The position numbers and the translations under genes were made by a program. From Paracoccaceae bacterium (GTDB lineage: Bacteria; Pseudomonadota; Alphaproteobacteria; Rhodobacterales; Rhodobacteraceae): a DNA stretch of 5,400 bases. The stretch covers positions 7,924 to 13,323 of the forward strand of contig DNSZ01000112.1 in assembly GCA_003500165.1 (NCBI GenBank), in the 5' to 3' direction. The notes below the pieces were generated by a model. The model ran no database searches. It was not told the origin of the DNA and saw only the letters and a list, made by a program, of their open reading frames with translations. Below are positions 1 to 5,400 of this stretch, piece after piece (positions within the stretch are counted from its first letter, which is position 1; every line of letters starts with the position of its first letter).

Positions 1-1321
1 CGCTGGGCCGGCCGACCACGGCGACCTCGCGCACCGATGGGTGGGTCAGCAGCACCTCTTCGACCTCGCGCGGATAGATGTTCGTTCCGCCCGAGATGAT
101 CATGTCCTTCGATCGGTCCTTCAGCGTCAGATAGCCGTCTTCGTCCAGCACCCCCATATCGCCGGTGCGCAGCCAGCCCTCCTGCAGGGCCTTCCCGGTC
201 GCTTCTGGGTTCTGCCAATAGCCCGGCATCACCGGCACCCCGCGCACCATCACCTCGCCGGTCTCGCCCGTCGGCAGCGGGTGGCCGCGCGCGTCGCCGA
301 TGCGCAATTCCACCACCGATTGCGCGCGCCCGACCGAGGCCAGCCGCGCGCGCCAGCGCGGATGGGTCCGGTCCGCCACTTCGGCGCGGGACAGCGCGGT
401 GATGCACATCGGGCATTCCCCCTGGCCGTAGATCTGCACGAAACGCGGCCCGAACCGGTCGACCGCCTCGACGATATCGGCGACATACATCGGCCCGCCG
501 CCATAGACGATGGTGCGGATGCCAGCCGCCCGCGTGCCCGCCGCGCGCGCCGCATCGGTCAGCCGGCGGATCATGGTCGGCGCCAGGAACATCGACAGCC
601 TTGCGGCGGGGTCCGCGGCCAGCGCCAGAAGCTCGGCCGTGTCGAACCCGCCCGAGGCCGGAACCACATGGCGCGCGCCGCGCAGCACGTGGATCATGTT
701 GTAAAGGCCCGCGCCATGCGACATCGGCGCGGCGTAAAGCGCGGCATCCGCCGCCGACACGTCATCGACATCGCCGAGATAGGCAAGGCTCATCGCCTGC
801 AGCATGGCATGGGTCATCCGCACCCCCCTGGGCCGGCCCGTGGTGCCCGAGGTGTAGAACAGCCAGGCCAGATCCGGCGCGCCGCGTGCGGTCGGGCCCG
901 GGGCGGGCGCCGTCGCCCGCAGGGCGGAGAAGCCCGCCCCGGCGACATCGACGACCGGCAGGTCCGGGGCGGCCGCGGCCAGCGGCCCGGCCCGCCCGCC
1001 ATCCGAAAACGCCAGACGGGCGCCGGCGTCCCGGCAAATCCAGGCGGCCTCCTTCGGGTGCAGCTTGGCATTGATCGGAACCACCGCGGCGCCGGCATAC
1101 CAGATGCCATAGAACGCCATCAGGTATTCGGGCGCATTGGCCAGAAACAGCGCCACCCGGTCGCCCGGCCGGATGCCGTGCCCGGCCGCAAGCCCCGCCG
1201 CGATCCCGGCGGCCGCGTCGCGCCAAGCCCGGTAACGCGCCACCCGCTCGGCGCCCCGGAACAGGGCGGCCCGGTCCGGGGCGGCCCGGGCCGTCCGTTC
1301 GAGCCACAGCGCAAGGTTCAT
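1..1321 (-). CDS. AMP-forming acyl-CoA synthetase (ANL superfamily), C-terminus cut by window edge
   Basis: This enzyme should activate a carboxylic acid with ATP to an acyl-adenylate and transfer it to coenzyme A in the cytoplasm. The reading frame starts at ATG 1321-1319 (MNLALWLERTARAAPDRAAL), 8 nt after a good Shine-Dalgarno, and stays open to the window edge, giving 440 residues. Visible signatures are the P-loop-like motif YTSGTTGRPRG at residues 156-166, the adenylate-binding YGQGE at 298-302, the TGD motif at 386-388 that contacts the ribose, and the hinge region KDRSKDMIISGG with its Arg at about 403. Family members usually have just over 500 residues, so the missing part is most of the small C-terminal domain with the catalytic lysine. 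The substrate cannot be read from the sequence; a fatty, aryl or other medium-size acid is possible. It is transcribed away from the other three genes, so any operon partners lie to the left, outside the window. Confidence 0.93.
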   Translation of the reverse strand, partial: MNLALWLERTARAAPDRAALFRGAERVARYRAWRDAAAGIAAGLAAGHGIRPGDRVALFLANAPEYLMAFYGIWYAGAAVVPINAKLHPKEAAWICRDAGARLAFSDGGRAGPLAAAAPDLPVVDVAGAGFSALRATAPAPGPTARGAPDLAWLFYTSGTTGRPRGVRMTHAMLQAMSLAYLGDVDDVSAADAALYAAPMSHGAGLYNMIHVLRGARHVVPASGGFDTAELLALAADPAARLSMFLAPTMIRRLTDAARAAGTRAAGIRTIVYGGGPMYVADIVEAVDRFGPRFVQIYGQGECPMCITALSRAEVADRTHPRWRARLASVGRAQSVVELRIGDARGHPLPTGETGEVMVRGVPVMPGYWQNPEATGKALQEGWLRTGDMGVLDEDGYLTLKDRSKDMIISGGTNIYPREVEEVLLTHPSVREVAVVGRPS

Positions 1322-1409
1322 CGCCAACGCCTCCCGATCCGCAGGGGACCATGCCGGCCCCGCCTTGGCAAGCGCCCGGGCGGCTGGACCCTGGGCGCCG
1401 CCACGGCCT
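1322..1409. promoter_or_regulatory. Divergent intergenic region between acyl-CoA synthetase and repeat protein
   Basis: These 88 bases separate two divergently oriented genes, so promoters for both should lie here or extend into the coding ends. I see no convincing -35/-10 pair on either strand. A TTGGCA at 1365-1370 has no AT-rich hexamer 16-18 nt downstream. GCCAA at 1323-1327 and TTGGC at 1365-1369 are inverted copies, and GCCCGGGC at 1374-1381 is a perfect palindrome, but such short GC-rich symmetries are expected by chance at this composition. The regulatory role is inferred from gene orientation only. Confidence 0.4.
1330..1335 (-). promoter_or_regulatory. Ribosome binding site of the acyl-CoA synthetase
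   Basis: On the minus strand GGGAGG lies 8 nt upstream of the ATG at 1321-1319. It fixes the start codon of the acyl-CoA synthetase. The first residues after this ATG also match the usual N-terminus of the family. Confidence 0.75.
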
Positions 1410-3224
1410 ATGATGCGTGCGATGCTGGAGAAATCCCTGCACCGGGCCAATATCGCGGCTGCCTTTGCGACGCTCGCCGGCCTGGCCGGTGCCGGCGGCG
1501 TGACCGCCGTGATTCGGGCGGCGCTGTCGGGCGTGGCGCTGTCCAAGATTGCTGACAACGACCAAAGGGCGCTGGCCCGACGGATGGCCAGGGCGCTGGA
1601 GGCGCATATCGCGGCCACGGCCCCCACCCCCGACCGGCGCGCGATTCTGGGCCAGATGCTGGCCCGCACCGAGCTGACCGCAGAGGCGCTGGTGCAGGGC
1701 AATCTGAACCCGGCGACCGTCGCGCGCGGCCTGCGCGACCGCATGGCCGCCACCGCCAAAGACCCCGAGCATCGGTTGCCCGACACCCTCGCCGCCTTCG
1801 AGGCCCTGTTGTGCGCCACGCTGACCCCGATCCTGGCCGACCCGGCCACCGCACCCCAGATCCAGCAGGCGGTGTACCGGGAAGTGCTGGAACGGTCGGA
1901 CGAACAAACCCGCCTGCTTGAAACGATTCTGGCCAGCACGCAGCGCGATCCGCGCCTGACCGAGGCGACATTTATCGAACTGGCGCGGCGGATAACCGAC
2001 GATGCGAGCGATTTCGACACCGCCTTGCGCGAGTTGGAGCGTGCGGTCGCGGTCGCGATCCGTGTGCAGGAGGACGGCGCGCGCGGCTCGAACCTTGGCG
2101 ATTTCGTCGACGAGGTGCTGCGCCGCGCGGCCGAGTTGGCCGCCGTGAGCGATTTCGATGGGGCAGGGTCCGAGATCGACGCGGCACTGGCCCGCGAAGA
2201 GGCCGAGTCGACGGCGCGGCGGCTTCGCCTGCTCGATGCCGGACTGGAACAGGCCATCCTGGCGCGGGACGCGGCGCGCGCGGCGGATCGGGTCGCGGCT
2301 CGGATCGCGCTTGAGGTTCCCGACCCGGCGGCGCAATTCGGCGCGCTGCGGGCAGAGCAGGATCGCTGGTACGCGCGCGGCAACAAACAGGGGCTGAATT
2401 TCGATCTGGAGGTCGCCATTGCGCTCGCCCGTGCGCTGTGCGCCCGGGCCGGGGACGCCGACCAACGCGGCGCGACGCAAAACAATCTCGGCAACGCGCT
2501 TCGGGCCCTGGGCGGGCGGGAGGCAGGCACGGAACGGCTGGAAGAAGCCGTGGCGGCCTATCGCGCGACGCTGCAGGAATTCCCCCGCGACCGCGTGCCG
2601 CTGCAATGGGCGGCGGTGCAGATCAATCTCGGCGCCGCGCTCGCAAGGCTCGGGGAACGCGAGCCAGGCACCGACCGGCTGGAGGCGGCCGTGGCGGCCT
2701 ATCGCGCGGCGCTGGAGGAATGCACCCGCGACCGCGTGCCGCTCGATTGGGCGATGACGCAGGTGACTCTCGGCACCGCGCTCCAGAACCTGGGGGAACG
2801 CGAGGCCGGCACGGAACGGCTGGAAGAAGCCGTCGCGGCCTATCGCGCGGCGCTGGAGGAATTCACCCGCGACCGCGTGCCGCTGAAATGGGCGGCGACG
2901 CAGATGAATCTCGGCAACGCGCTTTTGACCCTTGGGGGACGCGAGGCCGGCACGGAACGGCTGGAAGAAGCCGTGGCGGCCTATCGCGCGGCGCTGCAGG
3001 AATGGACCCGCGACCGCGTACCGCTGGACTGGGCGATGGTGCAGGGCAATCTGGCCAATGTCGAATTGGCCTTCTTCGACAAGACCCGGGACGCGGCCCA
3101 TCTGGACCGGGCCGAAGGCCATGCCCAGGATGCCCGCGCGGTGTTCGCCGCGGCCGGGGCGAGCCCGTATCTGGCCATGAACGACCGGATCCTCGGCGCC
3201 ATCGCCGCCCGCCGCGGCGGCTGA
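1410..3224 (+). CDS. Tetratricopeptide-repeat protein with helical N-terminal region, function unknown
   Basis: I do not recognise a named gene. Started at ATG 1410 the product has 604 residues. ATG 1413 and ATG 1422 are equally possible and a TTG at 1365 less so; none has a good Shine-Dalgarno. Residues 15-35 lack charge and are Ala/Gly/Leu-rich, flanked by K8, R12 and R36, so they form a weak membrane segment or a buried or amphipathic helix. Residues 46-175 and about 183-320 look all-helical and charged, with no Walker, HD, nuclease or protease motif. A segment around residues 324-361 (NFDLEVAIALA, then DADQRGATQNNLG) leads into four 47-residue TPR-type units starting at residues 373, 420, 467 and 514. 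Each pairs a helix like ERLEEAVAAYRAAL with one like WAMTQVTLGTAL, joined by RDRVPL. A short helical tail ends at 604. From memory, alphaproteobacterial proteins sharing the NFDLEVAIALA-plus-repeat part carry varied N-termini, which would suit a sensor or scaffold. This is unverified inference. The gene stands alone between metabolic genes. Confidence 0.85.
   Translation: MMRAMLEKSLHRANIAAAFATLAGLAGAGGVTAVIRAALSGVALSKIADNDQRALARRMARALEAHIAATAPTPDRRAILGQMLARTELTAEALVQGNLNPATVARGLRDRMAATAKDPEHRLPDTLAAFEALLCATLTPILADPATAPQIQQAVYREVLERSDEQTRLLETILASTQRDPRLTEATFIELARRITDDASDFDTALRELERAVAVAIRVQEDGARGSNLGDFVDEVLRRAAELAAVSDFDGAGSEIDAALAREEAESTARRLRLLDAGLEQAILARDAARAADRVAARIALEVPDPAAQFGALRAEQDRWYARGNKQGLNFDLEVAIALARALCARAGDADQRGATQNNLGNALRALGGREAGTERLEEAVAAYRATLQEFPRDRVPLQWAAVQINLGAALARLGEREPGTDRLEAAVAAYRAALEECTRDRVPLDWAMTQVTLGTALQNLGEREAGTERLEEAVAAYRAALEEFTRDRVPLKWAATQMNLGNALLTLGGREAGTERLEEAVAAYRAALQEWTRDRVPLDWAMVQGNLANVELAFFDKTRDAAHLDRAEGHAQDARAVFAAAGASPYLAMNDRILGAIAARRGG
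2526..3089 (+). repeat. Four tandem 141-bp units encoding TPR-type repeats
   Basis: Units begin at 2526, 2667, 2808 and 2949, each exactly 141 bp (47 codons) after the previous one. All open with GGCAC(G/C)GA(A/C)CGGCTGGA. Units 1 and 4 share their first 42 nt without a mismatch although they are not adjacent, and unit 3 differs there at one third-codon position. The second half of each unit, which encodes the other helix, is more diverged. Unit 4 drifts away from the consensus after about 3060. A preceding partial unit, corresponding to the second helix only, lies at about 2456-2525. The repeats are coding and lie inside the repeat-protein gene. Confidence 0.9.
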
Positions 3225-3234
3225 CCCGCGGGGC

Positions 3235-3271
3235 AAAATCCTCGCCCGAAGGATTTTCGCCGAAAATCCTT
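3235..3271. repeat. Three-arm inverted repeat forming two alternative hairpins
   Basis: Arm A (AAAATCCT, 3235-3242), arm B (AAGGATTTTC, 3249-3258) and arm C (GAAAATCCTT, 3262-3271) lie 11 bases after the stop of the repeat-protein gene. B and C form a perfect 10-bp stem with a 3-nt GCC loop. A and B form a perfect 8-bp stem with a 7-nt loop, so the two hairpins exclude each other. The arms are AT-rich in an otherwise very GC-rich setting, so this is not a composition artefact. No T-run follows on either strand, so it is not a classical intrinsic terminator. It may still protect or attenuate the transcript, or belong to a dispersed family of short palindromic intergenic repeats. Confidence 0.75.
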
Positions 3272-3342
3272 CCCGCACCCGGGCGGGCGCGGGTGGCCCC
3301 GGCTTGACCGGCCCGCGGCTTTGCCCGACACCGGGACCGATC

Positions 3343-3348
3343 GGGAGG
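3343..3348 (+). promoter_or_regulatory. Ribosome binding site of the short-chain dehydrogenase
   Basis: GGGAGG ends 6 nt before ATG 3355. It decides the start in favour of this ATG over an in-frame TTG at 3304, which would add 17 residues not typical of the family. The palindrome CCGATCGG (3337-3344) overlaps the first two bases of the site, probably by chance. Confidence 0.75.
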
Positions 3349-3354
3349 CAGGCC

Positions 3355-4116
3355 ATGGACATCGAAGGGATCGGCGCGGTCGTGACCGGGGGCGGCTCGG
3401 GGCTGGGCGCGGCCATGGCCCGGGCGCTCGCTGCCGCCGGTGCGCGCGTGGCGGTGATCGACCGGGACGACGGCGCGGCGCAGGCGGTGGCGAAGGGGAT
3501 CGGCGGCATCGGCTGCGCCGCCGATGTGGCCGACCCGGATGCGGTGGCGGCGGCGCTGGATGCGGCCGCGGCCGCGCACGGGCCCCTGCGCCTGCTGGTC
3601 AACTGCGCGGGCATCGCCGATGCCGGCCGGATCGTCGGGCGCGACGGGCCCTTGCCGCTCGACGCCTTCGAGCGGGTGGTCAGGGTGAACCTGATCGGGT
3701 CGTTCAATACGTTGCGACTGGCCGCCGTCCGCATGGCCGCCGCCGAGCCCCTGGACACCGGCGAGCGGGGCGTCATCGTCAACACTGCCTCGATCGCCGC
3801 CTTCGAGGGCCAGATCGGCCAGGCCGCCTATGCCGCATCGAAGGGCGGGATCGTCGCGCTGACCCTGCCGGCGGCCCGCGAGTTCGCCCGCCACGGCATT
3901 CGGGTGAACGCCATCGCGCCGGGCATCTTCGCCACGCCGATGGTCACCGCAATGAGCCAGGAGTTGCAGGACAGCCTGGCCGCCGGCATCCCGTTCCCGG
4001 CCCGGCTGGGCGACCCGGCGGAATTCGCCGAAACCGTGCTGTGGATCGCGCGCACGCCCTTCGTCAATGGCGAGACCATCCGGCTCGACGGGGCCGCCCG
4101 TCTGGCACCGAAATAG
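3355..4116 (+). CDS. Short-chain dehydrogenase, type II 3-hydroxyacyl-CoA dehydrogenase (HSD17B10-like)
   Basis: This is a classical short-chain dehydrogenase/reductase of 253 residues, a normal length for the family. By close resemblance to human HSD17B10 it probably oxidises 3-hydroxyacyl-CoA, or a related secondary alcohol, with NAD+ in the cytoplasm. It carries the nucleotide-binding motif TGGGSGLG at residues 11-18, D36 at the end of the second strand (favours NAD over NADP), NCAG at 83-86, and the catalytic set N112, S146, Y159 and K163 (YAASK). The stretches NTASIAAFEGQIGQAAY (143-159) and PFPARLGDPAEFAE, plus the ending NGETIRLDGAARL, match the HSD10 branch much better than generic FabG. 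A good ribosome binding site precedes it. The aminotransferase follows after 10 bases, so the two form an operon. A branched-chain, steroid-like or other 3-hydroxyacyl substrate remains possible; the exact one cannot be told. Confidence 0.92.
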   Translation: MDIEGIGAVVTGGGSGLGAAMARALAAAGARVAVIDRDDGAAQAVAKGIGGIGCAADVADPDAVAAALDAAAAAHGPLRLLVNCAGIADAGRIVGRDGPLPLDAFERVVRVNLIGSFNTLRLAAVRMAAAEPLDTGERGVIVNTASIAAFEGQIGQAAYAASKGGIVALTLPAAREFARHGIRVNAIAPGIFATPMVTAMSQELQDSLAAGIPFPARLGDPAEFAETVLWIARTPFVNGETIRLDGAARLAPK

Positions 4117-4120
4117 GAGG
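4115..4120 (+). promoter_or_regulatory. Ribosome binding site of the aminotransferase, overlapping the upstream stop codon
   Basis: AGGAGG is a perfect anti-Shine-Dalgarno match 6 nt before ATG 4127. Its first two bases are the last two of the dehydrogenase stop codon TAG (4114-4116). Ribosomes ending on the dehydrogenase would sit on this site, which suggests translational coupling. Confidence 0.85.
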
Positions 4121-4126
4121 CCGCTC

Positions 4127-5400
4127 ATGTATCTGGGCAATTACCCCGACACCGCCGCCCTGCAGGCCGCCGATGCCGCGCATCACCTCCATCCCTTCAC
4201 CGATGGGGCGGCGCTCAACGCCAGGGGCGCGCGGATCATCACCCGCGCCGACGGGGTCTGGCTGACCGATTCCGACGGCCAGCGGATGCTGGACGGGATG
4301 TCGGGGCTATGGTGCGTCAATATCGGCTATGGCCGGGCCGAACTGGCCGAGGCGGCGCGCCGCCAGATGCTGGAACTGCCCTATTACAACACCTTCTTCC
4401 AGACCTCGCACCCGCCGGTGATCGCGCTGTCGCAGCGGCTGGCCGAACTGGCGCCGGGCGATCTCGATCACGTCTTCTACGCCGGTTCGGGGTCCGAGGC
4501 GAACGACACCAACATGCGCCTGGCGCGCCACTATTGGGCGGCGCGCGGCCAGCCGTCGAAGACCGTCATCATCAGCCGCCGCAATGCCTATCACGGCTCG
4601 ACCATGGCGGGCGCCAGCCTGGGGGGCATGACGGCGATGCATGCCCAGGGCGGGCTGCCGCTGCCCGATGTGGTCCATATCGACCAGCCCTACTGGTACG
4701 GCGAAGGGGGCGATAGGGACCCCGATGCGTTCGGCCTGGACCGGGCCCGGCAGTTGGAGGCGACGATCGCCCAACTGGGCGAAGACCGGGTCGCGGCCTT
4801 CATCGCCGAACCCATTCAGGGCGCCGGCGGGGTGATCATCCCGCCCGACACCTATTGGCCCGAAATCCAGCGCATCTGCGACGCCCATGACATCCTGCTG
4901 ATCGTCGACGAGGTGATCTGCGGCTTTGGCCGCACCGGGCGATGGTTCGGGTCGCAGACCTATGACATCCGCCCCGATATCATCACCATCGCCAAGGGGC
5001 TCTCTTCGGGCTATCAGCCGATCGGCGGGTCGGTGGTGACCGCGCATGTCGCCGAGGTGCTGAACACGGCCGGCGAGTTCTATCACGGCTACACCTATTC
5101 GGGCCATCCGGTGGCCTGCGCGGTGGCGCTGGAGAACCTGCGGATCCTCGACGAAGAGGGGATCGTGACCCGCGCCGGGGCCGATCTTGCCCCCTATCTG
5201 GCCGAACGCTGGGCGACGCTGGCCGATCATCCGCTGGTCGGCGAGGCCCGGTCGAAGGGTCTGCTGGCGGCGCTGGAACTGACGCCCGACAAGGCCGCCC
5301 GCGCGCCCTTCGCGGCCGAGACCGGCCCGGCCGGGCTGATCGGTCGCGAACGCGCCTTCGCCAACGGGCTGGTGATGCGCCCTGTGCGCGATTCGCTGAT
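4127..5400 (+). CDS. Class III PLP-dependent aminotransferase, putrescine/omega-amino acid:pyruvate type (SpuC-like), 3' end cut
   Basis: This fold-type I enzyme should move an amino group from an amine or omega-amino acid to a keto acid, usually pyruvate, giving an aldehyde or oxo acid. The window holds 424 residues and cuts the gene near its end; relatives have about 450-460. Key sites are GSGSEAN at 120-126 (PLP phosphate), Y155 in NAYHGST (stacks on the PLP ring), E228 in AEPIQGAGG, D261 in VDEVICGFGRTG (pairs with the pyridine nitrogen) and K290 in IAKGLSSGYQPIGG (Schiff base). Long stretches such as HIDQPYWYGEGGD, GEFYHGYTYSGHPVA and LADHPLVGEARSKG match remembered Pseudomonas SpuC-type and Rhodobacterales omega-transaminase sequences. 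It is the second gene of the dehydrogenase operon. The natural donor is unsettled: putrescine, other diamines, beta-alanine, taurine or monoamines are all used in this group. Confidence 0.93.
   Translation, partial: MYLGNYPDTAALQAADAAHHLHPFTDGAALNARGARIITRADGVWLTDSDGQRMLDGMSGLWCVNIGYGRAELAEAARRQMLELPYYNTFFQTSHPPVIALSQRLAELAPGDLDHVFYAGSGSEANDTNMRLARHYWAARGQPSKTVIISRRNAYHGSTMAGASLGGMTAMHAQGGLPLPDVVHIDQPYWYGEGGDRDPDAFGLDRARQLEATIAQLGEDRVAAFIAEPIQGAGGVIIPPDTYWPEIQRICDAHDILLIVDEVICGFGRTGRWFGSQTYDIRPDIITIAKGLSSGYQPIGGSVVTAHVAEVLNTAGEFYHGYTYSGHPVACAVALENLRILDEEGIVTRAGADLAPYLAERWATLADHPLVGEARSKGLLAALELTPDKAARAPFAAETGPAGLIGRERAFANGLVMRPVRDSL

Noticed and set aside
41..1555. A 504-codon plus-strand open frame opposite the acyl-CoA synthetase
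   Set aside because: Its product is Arg/Pro/Gly-rich low-complexity sequence without recognisable domains. The minus strand of the same region encodes a clear adenylating enzyme. It is a by-product of high GC.
2526..3089. CRISPR-like or non-coding tandem array
   Set aside because: The 141-bp period is an exact multiple of three, the reading frame stays open and the units encode paired amphipathic helices, so this is a protein repeat.
1410..3224. The repeat protein as a STAND/NACHT-type antiphage NTPase
   Set aside because: No Walker A glycine/lysine loop or Walker B acidic motif is visible anywhere in the 604 residues. Only the TPR part is reminiscent of such proteins.
3272..3294. GC-rich inverted repeats (CCCGC with GCGGG; ACCCG with CGGGT) after the AT-armed palindrome
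   Set aside because: Only 5-bp arms in a G/C-only stretch, expected by chance, and no T-run follows.
3304..3309. TTGACC as a -35 box for the dehydrogenase operon
   Set aside because: No plausible -10 hexamer lies 16-18 nt downstream (the region reads GACACC). A promoter is likely somewhere in 3225-3354 but this site alone does not establish it.
762..3785. A 1007-codon minus-strand open frame spanning the repeat protein and parts of its neighbours
   Set aside because: It is antisense to three well-supported genes. Its apparent internal repeats are the reverse complement of the 141-bp TPR units, and its product is compositionally biased. Its length reflects scarcity of stop codons at this GC content.
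2438..4265. Out-of-frame plus-strand (2438-3307 and 3321-4265) and minus-strand (2863-4140) open frames
   Set aside because: They overlap real genes in other frames and give Arg/Gly-rich products with no motif and no ribosome site.
4307..5230. A 307-codon minus-strand open frame inside the aminotransferase
   Set aside because: It is antisense to conserved PLP-binding sequence and its product resembles no family I know.

Overview
The window is very GC-rich. Its proteins read like those of an alphaproteobacterium, most likely Rhodobacterales (Rhodobacter, Rhodovulum or Ruegeria type). I judge this from remembered similarity and from the strong G/C preference at third codon positions, not from a database search. 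Four protein-coding genes fill almost all of it. I see no tRNA, rRNA, CRISPR array, transposase or phage gene.

Left end (1-1321, minus strand): the first 440 residues of an AMP-forming acyl-CoA synthetase, whose C-terminus runs off the window. After an 88-base divergent intergenic region comes a plus-strand gene (1410-3224). It encodes a helical protein of about 604 residues with a short uncharged N-terminal segment and four 47-residue tetratricopeptide-type units near the C-terminus. The units are 141 bp each and partly near-identical in DNA. The function of this protein is unknown.

The gap at 3225-3354 holds a compact three-arm inverted repeat (3235-3271) that can fold into two mutually exclusive hairpins. 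After it comes a two-gene plus-strand unit. The first gene is a short-chain dehydrogenase of the type II 3-hydroxyacyl-CoA dehydrogenase (HSD17B10) type at 3355-4116. The second is a class III PLP-dependent aminotransferase close to putrescine/omega-amino acid:pyruvate transaminases (SpuC type), from 4127 to beyond the window end. The Shine-Dalgarno sequence of the aminotransferase overlaps the dehydrogenase stop codon, so the two are almost certainly co-transcribed and probably translationally coupled.

The three enzymes suggest a local catabolic theme: transamination of an amine or omega-amino acid, CoA activation of an acid, and oxidation of a 3-hydroxyacyl-CoA. That they share one pathway is inference. 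The repeat protein between them has no evident metabolic link. It is the least explained gene here and the best candidate for something undescribed, although I see no NTPase, nuclease or other known effector motif that would make it a defence system.
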